Part shown: piece by piece, positions 50,166-62,212 of the stretch
How positions within the stretch are numbered: the first letter of the stretch is position 1
Layout: the number at the start of each line of letters is the position of its first letter
NCBI RefSeq assembly: GCF_002245495.1
Contig: NZ_NQJF01000017.1
Coordinates: 1 to 64,000, forward strand
DNA: 64,000 nucleotides
From: Oceanimonas baumannii
Lineage (GTDB): Bacteria; Pseudomonadota; Gammaproteobacteria; Enterobacterales; Aeromonadaceae
Direction of reading: 5' to 3'
Translations under genes and position numbers: made by a program
The notes under the pieces: model-generated
Told to the model about the DNA's origin: nothing
The model's input: the letters and a program-made list of their open reading frames with translations, nothing else
The model's database searches: none

Positions 50166-50699
50166 ATGAGCCTGAACCTGGTACCGGCCGGTAAGAGCCT
50201 GCCTGAAGATATCTATGTGGTTATCGAAATTCCTCAGAATGCCGATCCCATCAAGTACGAAGTAGACAAGGACACCGGTGCCGTCTTTGTAGACCGTTTC
50301 ATGGCCACCCCCATGTTCTACCCCTGCAACTACGGTTACGTAAACCAGACCCTGTCTCTGGACGGCGACCCGGTTGACGTGCTGGTACCCACTCCGCACC
50401 CGCTGGTACCTGGTGCCGTGATCCGCTGCCGCCCGGTTGGCGTACTGAAAATGACCGACGAGTCCGGTGAAGATGCCAAGGTCATCGCCGTCCCTCACAG
50501 CAAGCTGACCAAAGAATACGATCATATTCAGGACATCAATGACGTGCCCGAGCTGCTCAAGGCACAGATCAAGCACTTCTTCGAGCGTTATAAAGAGCTG
50601 GAAGCAGGCAAGTGGGTAAAAGTAGACGGCTGGGAAGACAAGGCCGCCGCCGAAGCCGAAATTCTGGCTTCTGCAGAGCGTCACAATAAAGCCTGCTAA
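50166..50699 (+). CDS. ppa: Inorganic pyrophosphatase
   Basis: A soluble family I pyrophosphatase, 177 residues. The metal-site signature [12 protein letters not shown] and the stretches [20 protein letters not shown] and [13 protein letters not shown] are visible. ATG 50166 has AAGGAAACG upstream; in-frame codons further up are promoter sequence. It ends at a strong terminator and is divergent from mpl. Confidence 0.96.
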   Translation: MSLNLVPAGKSLPEDIYVVIEIPQNADPIKYEVDKDTGAVFVDRFMATPMFYPCNYGYVNQTLSLDGDPVDVLVPTPHPLVPGAVIRCRPVGVLKMTDESGEDAKVIAVPHSKLTKEYDHIQDINDVPELLKAQIKHFFERYKELEAGKWVKVDGWEDKAAAEAEILASAERHNKAC

Positions 50700-50715
50700 A
50701 CTTTGATGCTACGCA

Positions 50716-50747
50716 CAAAAAAAAGAGCACTTCGGTGCTCTTTTTTA
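50716..50747. terminator. Terminator between ppa and the small membrane-peptide gene
   Basis: AAAGAGCAC-TTCG-GTGCTCTTT (50722-50743) is a 9-bp stem with a stable UUCG tetraloop. T's follow on the right and A's (AAAAAAAA) precede on the left, so it works in both directions and can also end the leftward small gene at 50829-50915. Confidence 0.92.
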
Positions 50748-50828
50748 TTGGTGTGGCGGTCAGCCGGTTTAAATTTAAGGACAAGGCTTTTAACAAACCT
50801 TATGCTGTATACAGCTTAACCGGTTGCC

Positions 50829-50915
50829 CTATATCATGATGGCCAGGATCCCGAGGCTTGAGACATAGCCAATGAACAGAAGCAACCAAGTCATCCTGGA
50901 CTTGTCTTTTTTCAT
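50829..50915 (-). CDS. 28-residue predicted membrane peptide
   Basis: A very short open frame too small for usual gene calling. The peptide begins MKKDKSRM and continues as one hydrophobic helix (TWLLLFIGYVSSLGILAIMI), i.e. a positively charged cytoplasmic end then a single membrane span. AGGAG lies 6 bases upstream of the ATG. A promoter-like pair, TTGTTA and TAAAAT with 18-bp spacing, is at 50944-50973, and the ppa terminator can close it. I do not recognise a family. The combination of start, site and charge pattern argues for a real gene of unknown function. Confidence 0.6.
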   Translation of the reverse strand: MKKDKSRMTWLLLFIGYVSSLGILAIMI

Positions 50916-50943
50916 CCGGTGCTCCTTTTGCAATTGCAGCCAA

Positions 50944-50973
50944 ATTTTAACATGATGAAAACATAATTAACAA
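50944..50973 (-). promoter_or_regulatory. Promoter for the 28-residue peptide gene
   Basis: On the minus strand, -35 TTGTTA (50968-50973) and -10 TAAAAT (50944-50949) are 18 bp apart. Transcription would begin near 50937, giving a leader of about 20 bases that holds the ribosome binding site. It is divergent from the gene at 50989. Confidence 0.5.
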
Positions 50974-50988
50974 GCCGAATCGACGAGC

Positions 50989-51807
50989 ATGACCGCCAAA
51001 CCTCCCATTCAGGATCCCAGGATCAAAAACAGTAAACATCTGCTGCGCGAGCTCGCCGAACAGCGTGGCCTGGCAGGTCTGTTACATGGAGATGCTACCG
51101 CAAGCTTTGGCGAACGCTACCGGATGCGCCAGCAGCTGGACGAAGCGGCTCGCCAGAAAAACCTGGAAACCATTATTCGCCAGGCTCATGAGTTATGCGG
51201 CAGTGACGTGGGAGGCGAGCCGGATCCAGACTGGCTGAGTCACTTTCTGACCCTGGCAGAGAATATTCGCCATGCAGCGATGCAACAGTTCTGGGCCAGC
51301 ATACTGTCACGGGAAATTGCCCAGCCCGGCCGCTGTTCAGTACAGGCATTAACCTGCCTGAGACGCATGACCCAGAAAGATGCCCTGCTGCTGCAAAAAG
51401 CCAGCGCATTAAGCTGCCATTTTGGTGACGACAACCTGCGGCTGTTTTTGGGCTACCGGCAAAAAGGGCTCTGGCAAGGGCTGCGCCAGCAAAAACTGAG
51501 CCCGGGGAAATATCGCCTGCCTTATGCTGGGCTCATGCAGTTATTTGAACTGGGGTTGCTGCACCAGACCGAACTGGAATCCGGTGAGCTGAATACGGCG
51601 AATCCGCTGACCCTGATACTGGGAGAGCGCCGGCTGCAACTCAGCCCGCGCCGGCGGGGCATACGGCTGTTGTATTACCGTTTTAGCGGCATTGGCAACG
51701 AACTCGCCGCTCTGATGACGGAAGCGGCACCAAAGGAATACATAACCGATGTACTGGAATTGCTGGCACCTCTGGGCCAGCTGGAACAGACTGAAAACGG
51801 CGCTTAA
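50989..51807 (+). CDS. Conserved hypothetical protein (TIGR03899/DUF2806-like)
   Basis: A soluble-looking 272-residue protein without signal or membrane segments. The middle (DWLSHFLTLAENIRHAAMQQFWASILSREIAQPGRCSV, in parts) resembles proteins annotated as TIGR03899 or DUF2806 in Vibrio and Aeromonas relatives, where WA.IL..E and a following Leu/Arg-rich helix recur. The recollection is not verified and no function is known. The ribosome binding site is weak. It converges with cysG, overlapping by 4 bases. Confidence 0.65.
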   Translation: MTAKPPIQDPRIKNSKHLLRELAEQRGLAGLLHGDATASFGERYRMRQQLDEAARQKNLETIIRQAHELCGSDVGGEPDPDWLSHFLTLAENIRHAAMQQFWASILSREIAQPGRCSVQALTCLRRMTQKDALLLQKASALSCHFGDDNLRLFLGYRQKGLWQGLRQQKLSPGKYRLPYAGLMQLFELGLLHQTELESGELNTANPLTLILGERRLQLSPRRRGIRLLYYRFSGIGNELAALMTEAAPKEYITDVLELLAPLGQLEQTENGA

Positions 51808-53204
51808 CCGGCACGCTCAATCAGTATCTCCTGTTCGTTGGTACCCGCCTTGAACCAGGCCAGGCTGTCAGCCAGACTGGCCACCGAGCCAATCACCATT
51901 AGCGCCGGGCTTTCCACCCGGACTGCCAGCAGGCTCAATTCGTCCAGCGTGCCACGCACCACCTTTTGTTGCGCAGTAGTGCCCCGCTCTATCAGTGCCA
52001 CCGGCGTCGCAGCATTCAGACCATGCGCTATCAGGCGCTGCTGAATGTGTGCCGAACGCATCAGTCCCATGTAAATCACCAGGGTCTGGCGGCCACTGGC
52101 CAGGCTGGCCCAATCCGGCTCTTCACCATCCTTTTTGCAATGACCGGTAATGAACACCGCGCTCTGGGCATGATCCCGGTGCGTCAGCGGAATACCCGCA
52201 TAGGCAGTGGCACCGGCGGCGGCGGTGATACCCGGAACCACCTGATAGCGAATCCCCGCTTCTACCAGGGTTTGCAGCTCTTCTGCACCCCGGCCAAACA
52301 TAAAGGGATCCCCGCCCTTAAGCCTCACCACCCGTTTACCCTGCAGGGCATGATCCACCAGCAGCTGATTGATCTGATCCTGAGGCACACTGTGATTGCC
52401 CGCCTTCTTGCCCACGGAGATCCGCTCCGCTTCGGGCCGGATCAATGCCAGGATCTCGTCGGAGACCAGTTGATCGTACAGCACCACATCGGCCTTCTGC
52501 AGCTCGTTCAACGCCTTCACCGTCAGCAGATCCGGATCTCCGGGGCCGGCACCCACCAGGATCACTTCCCCTGTAGAAGGTTGCTGCACTTCCTGTTGCA
52601 GCCACTTCTCGGCGGCGGCCAGATTGCCGTGCTGCAAATAGGCATTAAGGGTGCTGTCATCCTGTGCCCGGGCCCAGAACCGGCGACGCTCGTCGCAACT
52701 GCCAAAACTATTCTTTACCCGCTCCCGTAAACGGCCGGCCACTTCCGCCAGCGCTCCCCAATGGGACGGCAGCAGGGCATCGAGCCGGGCACGCAGCAGA
52801 CGGGCCAGCCAGGGCGCCTTGCCACCGGTACTGAGCGCCAGCTGCAGCGGAAAACGCTCAACGACAGACGGAAAGATCACCGCCGAACGCTTGCTGTCAT
52901 CAGCCTTGTTGACCAGAATGCCGCGTTGATTGGCCAGCAGATACACCTGCGCATTCACTTCTTTACTGCCGGTGGCCGCCACTACCAGAAAATGCTTATT
53001 CAAATGCGCTGCTTCAAAACGTGCCTGCAGCCATTCAAATTCGGGCAACTGCTGTTCCAGCTCGGGGCAGAGCTCAGGTGCTACCACGGTCAACCGTGCT
53101 CCCCGGGATAACAGCAAGCGGGCCTTGCGGGCCGCCACGGCACCGCCACCCACGATCAGGCAGGGACGTTGTTCAATGCTGATAAAAAGAGGCAGGTGTT
53201 CCAT
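51804..53204 (-). CDS. cysG: Siroheme synthase CysG
   Basis: A trifunctional enzyme that makes siroheme, the cofactor of sulfite reductase. The 466-residue protein has the N-terminal NAD-dependent dehydrogenase/ferrochelatase (LIVGGGAVAARKARLLLSRGA, ~1-210) and the C-terminal uroporphyrinogen methyltransferase (VGAGPGDPDLLTVKAL, VVLYDQLVSDE, RLKGGDPFMFGRGAEE). ATG 53204 has GGAGCC upstream. It lies downstream of cysJIH but behind its own A/T-rich upstream region, and supports CysI directly. Confidence 0.96.
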   Translation of the reverse strand: MEHLPLFISIEQRPCLIVGGGAVAARKARLLLSRGARLTVVAPELCPELEQQLPEFEWLQARFEAAHLNKHFLVVAATGSKEVNAQVYLLANQRGILVNKADDSKRSAVIFPSVVERFPLQLALSTGGKAPWLARLLRARLDALLPSHWGALAEVAGRLRERVKNSFGSCDERRRFWARAQDDSTLNAYLQHGNLAAAEKWLQQEVQQPSTGEVILVGAGPGDPDLLTVKALNELQKADVVLYDQLVSDEILALIRPEAERISVGKKAGNHSVPQDQINQLLVDHALQGKRVVRLKGGDPFMFGRGAEELQTLVEAGIRYQVVPGITAAAGATAYAGIPLTHRDHAQSAVFITGHCKKDGEEPDWASLASGRQTLVIYMGLMRSAHIQQRLIAHGLNAATPVALIERGTTAQQKVVRGTLDELSLLAVRVESPALMVIGSVASLADSLAWFKAGTNEQEILIERAG

Positions 53205-53254
53205 GGCCGGCTCCGTAAATAACGATAGACAGCATGACTATAAACCCCGGGACA

Positions 53255-53310
53255 TATACCAGTATAATAATAAAAAATAATTTTTTATTCTTTTAATGCA
53301 TTAAAGGAAG
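53255..53310. promoter_or_regulatory. A/T-rich cysG upstream region, possible CysB site
   Basis: The cysG upstream region contains TTTTTTATTC (53281-53290) followed by TTTTAATGCATTAAAGG, within a run of almost pure A/T. The same TTTTTTATTC followed by ATTAAAAG occurs at 57821-57838 upstream of cysJ. CysB, the activator of sulfur assimilation, binds degenerate A/T-rich sites, so a shared CysB site is plausible but not shown. Confidence 0.4.
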
Positions 53311-53351
53311 GGGATGTATGGTTAGGAGGAAAACCGACCGATCATGCACAA

Positions 53352-53434
53352 CGTTATGGTGTTCCGCCTGATGGATCTCCGCCTGCGCGGAGATGACAAC
53401 CGCCAGCCTATGGCGATGAAAGGAAGCCATAACG
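53352..53434. repeat. 83-bp palindromic element with three nested stems
   Basis: The outer arms CGTTATGG (53352-53359) and CCATAACG (53427-53434) pair, extending with TTCC/GGAA. Inside lie two further hairpins, ATCTCCGC-CTGC-GCGGAGAT (53375-53394) and CGCCA-GCCTA-TGGCG (53401-53415). Together they would fold as a three-way junction. The GATCTCCGC...GCGGAGATGAC core resembles common REP/palindromic intergenic repeats in other proteobacteria. It lies between the cysG upstream region and the cysJIH terminator. No second copy in this window. Confidence 0.6.
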
Positions 53435-53458
53435 AAAACAAATGACCAGCCTGGGTAA

Positions 53459-53484
53459 CCAAAAAAGCCGGCAAATGCCGGCCC
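53459..53484 (-). terminator. Terminator of cysJIH
   Basis: GCCGGCA (53467-53473) and TGCCGGC (53476-53482) form a 7-bp stem. On the minus strand it is followed by TTTTTTGG. It lies 13 bases after the cysH stop. Confidence 0.85.
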
Positions 53485-53494
53485 TGATATTGGG

Positions 53495-54262
53495 TTAAAT
53501 ACCGCTGCCGTCGGACTCGGGGATTTCGTGCAGACCGCACTCGCGCTTGAGGCCGTTGAAACGGGTGTCCGCTTCGCTCATGCCCGGCTCCCACCTGGTC
53601 GTAGTGTGCACATCTCCCACCGACACATAACCTTGTTCCCACAGCGGGTGATAAGGCAGATTGTGATCCTTCAGGTAATAGTGCACATCCTTGTTGCTCC
53701 AGTCGATGATCGGCAGGAACTTGAACAAGCCGTTCTGAATACCCAGTATCTCAAGTCTCTCCCGGGTATCAGACTGACTGCGGCGTAAGCCGGAGAACCA
53801 GGTGGCGGCGTTCAGCTCGGCCAGGGCACGTTGCATCGGCTCCACCTTGTTAAGATGGTTGTAACGACTGATGCCTTCCACCCCTTGCTCCCAAAGCTTG
53901 CCGTAGCGGGCCTCCTGCCAGGCAGCAGATTCCGCCGCCCGGTATACTTTCAGGTTAAGCTTCAGCCGCTCGGTCAGCTCATCAATAAAGCGGTAGGTCT
54001 CCGGAAACAAGTGGCCAGTATCGGTGAGGATCACCGGAATATCGGCCTTGGCCTGAGTGATCAGGTGCAGCATCACGGCTGCCTGAATGCCGAAGCTGGA
54101 GGAAAGCACCGGCGCTCCCGGCAGAAACTCCAGGGCCCAGCGCACCCGTTCGGGTGCGCTCAGTGCCGCCAGCTCATGATTGAGCGGTGCCAGGGCGTCA
54201 GCCTGCTCCGCCCGGGACAAGCCATTCAGCTCGTCCAGTGCGGGTAACAGACTAGACAGCAT
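53495..54262 (-). CDS. cysH: Phosphoadenosine phosphosulfate reductase
   Basis: Reduces PAPS to sulfite with thioredoxin. The 255-residue protein has [45 protein letters not shown] and the catalytic cysteine in KRECGLHE near the C-terminus. It lacks the extra cysteine pairs of APS reductases, so PAPS is the expected substrate. ATG 54262 overlaps the cysI end by 11 bases. Third gene of cysJIH. Confidence 0.95.
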   Translation of the reverse strand: MLSSLLPALDELNGLSRAEQADALAPLNHELAALSAPERVRWALEFLPGAPVLSSSFGIQAAVMLHLITQAKADIPVILTDTGHLFPETYRFIDELTERLKLNLKVYRAAESAAWQEARYGKLWEQGVEGISRYNHLNKVEPMQRALAELNAATWFSGLRRSQSDTRERLEILGIQNGLFKFLPIIDWSNKDVHYYLKDHNLPYHPLWEQGYVSVGDVHTTTRWEPGMSEADTRFNGLKRECGLHEIPESDGSGI

Positions 54263-55943
54263 AGAAATCCCTCGCAGAGTCAACCACCGGCGCAATAATA
54301 CCGGCACGGATCACGAAGTCACCAAAACCTTCACCGGACTCTCGTTCGGCAGCCCAACGCGCCACCAGCGTATCGATCTCTTCCAGGATCTGACGATCGG
54401 TGATGTTTTCCTTATACATACGCGGAATGCGCGTGCCTTCACGATTGCCCCCAAGATGCAGGTTATAACGGCCGGGAGCCTTGCCCACCAGACCGATCTC
54501 CGCCAGCATGGCACGGCCACAACCGTTGGGGCAGCCGGTAACACGGAAGATGATACTGTCATCGTTCACGCCGTGTTTTTCCAGTACGCCTTCGATGTCG
54601 GTCACGAACTCAGGCAGGAAGCGCTCGGCTTCAGCCATCGCCAGCGGACAGGTGGGCAGAGCCACACAGGCCATGGAGTTCTGACGCTGTTCGGACACAC
54701 TATCATCCAGCAGGCCATGTTGACGGGCCAGGGCTTCGATGGCGGCCTTCTGCTCGGAGGGCACACCGGCGATGATCAGGTTCTGGTTGGCAGTCAGGCG
54801 GAAGTCCCCCTGGTGCACTCTGGCGATCTCGGCCATACCGGTTTTCAGCGGCTTGCCCGGATAATCCAGAATACGACCGTTCTCGATGAACAGGGTCAGG
54901 TGATGCTTGCCGTCGATACCTTCCACCCAGCCAAAGCGATCGCCACGGCTGGTGAATTCATAAGGCCGTACCGGCTCAAAGGCAATACCGGCACGCTTTT
55001 CCACTTCGGCTTTGAACGCATCCACACCTACCCGCTCCAGGGTGTACTTGGTTTTGGCGTTCTTGCGCTCAACCCGGTTGCCCCAGTCACGCTGCGTGGT
55101 CACCACGGCCGCAGCCACTTCCAGGGTGTGAGACAGCGGAATGAAACCGAAGTCGCTGGCCTTGCGCGGATAGGTATTGGTATCGCCGTGGGTCATGGCC
55201 AGCCCCCCCCCCACCAGCACGTTAAAGCCCACCAGCTTGCCGTTGTCGGCAATGGCCACAAAGTTCAGATCATTGGCATGCACATCAATGTCGTTGTGCG
55301 GCGGGATCACCACCGTGGTCTTGAACTTGCGCGGCAAATAGGTGGAGCCCAGAATCGGCTCTTCATCGGTGGTTTCCAGCCGCTCACCGTCCAGCCAGAT
55401 CTCCGCATAGGCACGGGTCTTGGGCAGCAGATGCTCGGAAATTTTCTTGGCCCACTCGTAGGCTTCCTGGTGCAACTCGGATTCTACCGGATTGCTGGTG
55501 CACAGCACGTTACGGTTCACGTCGCCAGCGGTGGCAATGGAATCGATACCCGTCTTGTTCAGGGTCTGGTGCATCAGTTTGATGTCACGCTTGAGCACGC
55601 CGTGAAACTGGAAGGTCTGACGGGTGGTCAGGCGAATGCTGCCATACATGGTATGGTCGGCGGCAAACTTGTCGATCACCAGCCACTGCTCAGGCTTGAT
55701 AATGCCCCCCGGCAGGCGGGCACGCAGCATGACATTGTGCAGCGGCTCCAGTTTCTGAGCGGTACGCTCGTTGCGAATGTCACGATCATCCTGCTGATAC
55801 ATGCCGTGAAAGCGGATGAGCATAAAGTTGTCGCCGTTAAAACCACCGGTGAGCGGATCCTGCAGATCTTCCGTAATGGTGCCGCGCAGAAAGTTACTCT
55901 CGCGCTTGAGGCGTTCGTTGTCAGACAGTTTTTGCTCGCTCAT
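54252..55943 (-). CDS. cysI: Sulfite reductase (NADPH) hemoprotein beta-component
   Basis: The six-electron enzyme that reduces sulfite to sulfide on siroheme coupled to a 4Fe-4S cluster. The 563-residue protein has the cluster-binding cysteines in [17 protein letters not shown] and [13 protein letters not shown] and the duplicated nitrite/sulfite reductase ferredoxin-like repeats. The start [20 protein letters not shown] at 55943 matches the family; a longer frame upstream runs through cysJ. Separated from the cysJ stop by one base. Confidence 0.96.
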   Translation of the reverse strand: MSEQKLSDNERLKRESNFLRGTITEDLQDPLTGGFNGDNFMLIRFHGMYQQDDRDIRNERTAQKLEPLHNVMLRARLPGGIIKPEQWLVIDKFAADHTMYGSIRLTTRQTFQFHGVLKRDIKLMHQTLNKTGIDSIATAGDVNRNVLCTSNPVESELHQEAYEWAKKISEHLLPKTRAYAEIWLDGERLETTDEEPILGSTYLPRKFKTTVVIPPHNDIDVHANDLNFVAIADNGKLVGFNVLVGGGLAMTHGDTNTYPRKASDFGFIPLSHTLEVAAAVVTTQRDWGNRVERKNAKTKYTLERVGVDAFKAEVEKRAGIAFEPVRPYEFTSRGDRFGWVEGIDGKHHLTLFIENGRILDYPGKPLKTGMAEIARVHQGDFRLTANQNLIIAGVPSEQKAAIEALARQHGLLDDSVSEQRQNSMACVALPTCPLAMAEAERFLPEFVTDIEGVLEKHGVNDDSIIFRVTGCPNGCGRAMLAEIGLVGKAPGRYNLHLGGNREGTRIPRMYKENITDRQILEEIDTLVARWAAERESGEGFGDFVIRAGIIAPVVDSARDFYAV

Positions 55944-55944
55944 C

Positions 55945-57759
55945 TTAATAAACATCCCTTTGGTAACGCTTGGCGCTGCGCAGCGCATCGACATATTCTT
56001 CAGCCTGTTCACGGCTCTTGCCACCGTGCTCGGCCACCAGCCCGATCAGGGCTTCGTGCACGTCTTTGGCCATTTTGTTGGCGTCGCCGCACACATAGAA
56101 GTGGGCACCCTGCTCCAGCCAGCGGTACACCTCGGCACCTTCTTCCTGCAGTTTGTGCTGCACGTAGACCTTTTCGGCCTGATCCCGGCTGAATGCCAGG
56201 GAGATTTTATTCAGCAGGCCGGACTTGACGTAACGCTGCCACTCGAGCTGATACAGGAAGTCCTGAGTAAAGTACGGGTTACCGAAGAACAGCCAGTTCT
56301 GACCCTCGGCATCACGGGCGTCACGTTCCTGCATAAAGGCACGGAACGGCGCGATACCGGTGCCCGGCCCCACCATGATCACCGGGGTATTGTCGTCCGC
56401 CGGCAGGCGGAAGTTATCATTGTGCTCAACGAACACGCGCACCTTGCCGCCCTCTTCCAGCCGATCGGCCAAGAAGGAGGAAGCACCACCAGCACGGTCT
56501 TCGCCATCGTGGTCAAAACGCACCACGCCCACGGTCAGGTGAACTTCTTCATCCACTTCCGCCTGGGAAGAAGCAATGGAATAGAGACGCGGGGTCAGGC
56601 GGCGCAAGGCCCCCTGCAACTGCTCGGCGGTCAGGGCAACCGGTTGCTCGGACACGATGTCCCGGATCTGATGCCCGGCACAGTATTCGCGCAGGGCAGC
56701 TTTGTCGTCCAGCAGCGCCTTCAGGGCGTCGGAGCCGGACAGTTCGGCATAGGCCTGTACAAAGCTGGCATAGCCCTGGGTCAGCTCGTAGTGGTTGATC
56801 AGGGCCTCACGCAGAGGCAGCGCCTTGTCGTCTATCTTCACCTCGGTATCTCCGGACAATTCCACCAGCTGAAGCAAGGCGTCCACCAGGGCCTCGTCGT
56901 TGCTGAACCACACGCCCAGGGCATCGCCCGGCTGGTAGGTCAGACCGGATTCTTCCAGAGAAATCTCGACATGACGGATGTCCTTACCAGAATCCCGGCC
57001 GGTTACCTTCTGCTTGGTCGACAGCTCGGCCACGAAAGGATTCTTCTTGCTGTACAGGCTGGCCACGCCCTGAGTGGCGGGCACACCGGGAACCGCCTGG
57101 TTGGCTGCTTCACCCTGCAGGGCGTCTTTCAACAGTTCCAGCGCCGAATTGCTCCACTCGGTGGCCGGACCTTCATAGTCTACGTCACAGTCGAGGCGAG
57201 CCAGCAGCGGCTTGGCACCGGCCTTGCTCAGGTACTCATCAAAGTCCTTTCCGGTCTGACAGAAGAATTCGTAAGAAGAGTCGCCCAGACCAATAATCCC
57301 ATAGCTCAGCCCGTCCAGTTTGCCGGCCTTGCCGGCCTTCAGCTGCTTGTGGAACTCAATGGCATCATCGGGAGCTTCTCCTTCGCCATTGGTACTGGCC
57401 ACGATCAGCACGTGGGTTTCTTTCTTGAGTTGCTTGATCTTGTAATCGGCAACATTAAACAACTCGGCGGCCACACCAGTGGCCTCGGCCTGGGCCTTGA
57501 GCGCCCCGGCCAAACCCTTGGCATTGCCGGTTTGCGATGCATAGAGAATGGTCAGCTTGCCTGCAGGTTGCGCGGCGGCGACAGGAGCAGCCGCAATGGA
57601 CTGACCGTGCTGGCTGATGCCGTAAAAATAGCCGCTGACCCAGGCCAGCTGGGTGGCATTCAGCTCGGCCGCCACCTGGGTGAGCTTGTGCACCTGTTGT
57701 TCATTCAGCGGGCTGGCGGCCGCCGCGAGTTCTTTTAAAAGCATGACATTGGCTTCCAC
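55945..57759 (-). CDS. cysJ: Sulfite reductase (NADPH) flavoprotein alpha-component
   Basis: Carries electrons from NADPH through FAD and FMN to CysI. The 604-residue protein has a flavodoxin domain ([32 protein letters not shown], ~70-215), the FAD domain ([21 protein letters not shown]) and the NADPH domain ([29 protein letters not shown]), ending in the family terminus YQRDVY. ATG 57759 is used; ATG 57744 is possible. First gene of cysJIH. Confidence 0.96.
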   Translation of the reverse strand: MEANVMLLKELAAAASPLNEQQVHKLTQVAAELNATQLAWVSGYFYGISQHGQSIAAAPVAAAQPAGKLTILYASQTGNAKGLAGALKAQAEATGVAAELFNVADYKIKQLKKETHVLIVASTNGEGEAPDDAIEFHKQLKAGKAGKLDGLSYGIIGLGDSSYEFFCQTGKDFDEYLSKAGAKPLLARLDCDVDYEGPATEWSNSALELLKDALQGEAANQAVPGVPATQGVASLYSKKNPFVAELSTKQKVTGRDSGKDIRHVEISLEESGLTYQPGDALGVWFSNDEALVDALLQLVELSGDTEVKIDDKALPLREALINHYELTQGYASFVQAYAELSGSDALKALLDDKAALREYCAGHQIRDIVSEQPVALTAEQLQGALRRLTPRLYSIASSQAEVDEEVHLTVGVVRFDHDGEDRAGGASSFLADRLEEGGKVRVFVEHNDNFRLPADDNTPVIMVGPGTGIAPFRAFMQERDARDAEGQNWLFFGNPYFTQDFLYQLEWQRYVKSGLLNKISLAFSRDQAEKVYVQHKLQEEGAEVYRWLEQGAHFYVCGDANKMAKDVHEALIGLVAEHGGKSREQAEEYVDALRSAKRYQRDVY

Positions 57760-57799
57760 TTTTCCAGAGTGGATATAGCTTAAGCCAGGGTAAGCATTA

Positions 57800-57845
57800 A
57801 CAATAAAGAATAAAGGGTGATTTTTTATTCATTAAAAGAATATAT
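57800..57845 (-). promoter_or_regulatory. A/T-rich cysJ upstream region, possible CysB site
   Basis: Upstream of cysJ, TTTTTTATTC (57821-57830) followed by ATTAAAAGAATATATG shares its core with the cysG upstream region (53281-53290). The pair suggests one activator, most likely CysB, for both transcription units. A promoter cannot be placed with confidence. Confidence 0.4.
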
Positions 57846-57861
57846 GAATAACCTTGGCGCA

Positions 57862-57895
57862 ATAAAAAAGGGCTTCCTTACGGAAGCCCTTGTCT
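57862..57895 (-). terminator. Terminator of the rpoBC operon
   Basis: AAGGGCTTCC (57868-57877) and GGAAGCCCTT (57882-57891) form a perfect 10-bp stem with a 4-base loop. On the minus strand it is followed by TTTTATT. It lies 25 bases after the rpoC stop. Confidence 0.92.
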
Positions 57896-57916
57896 TATCA
57901 GCGAGTTGGTTACTGC

Positions 57917-62128
<4,212 letters not shown>

Positions 62129-62156
62129 GTTAGTCTCCTGTGAGGAGTTCTACCTG

Positions 62157-62187
62157 GGCACCCCTTCCCCTGAAGGAAAGGGGTGCC
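62157..62187 (-). other. Stable hairpin in the rpoB-rpoC intergenic region
   Basis: GGCACCCCTT (62157-62166) and AAGGGGTGCC (62178-62187) form a perfect 10-bp stem with an 11-base loop in the 84-base gap between rpoB and rpoC. There is no U tract, so it is not an intrinsic terminator. It may be an RNase processing site or a translational spacer; it ends about 29 bases before the rpoC start. Confidence 0.6.
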
Positions 62188-62212
62188 GTTATTTCCGAGG
62201 CAGTCTGGTGCC

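Noticed and set aside
54180-57738. Two long plus-strand open frames opposite cysI and cysJ
   Set aside because: Shadows of cysI and cysJ, whose cofactor motifs are clear; no start signals on the plus strand.
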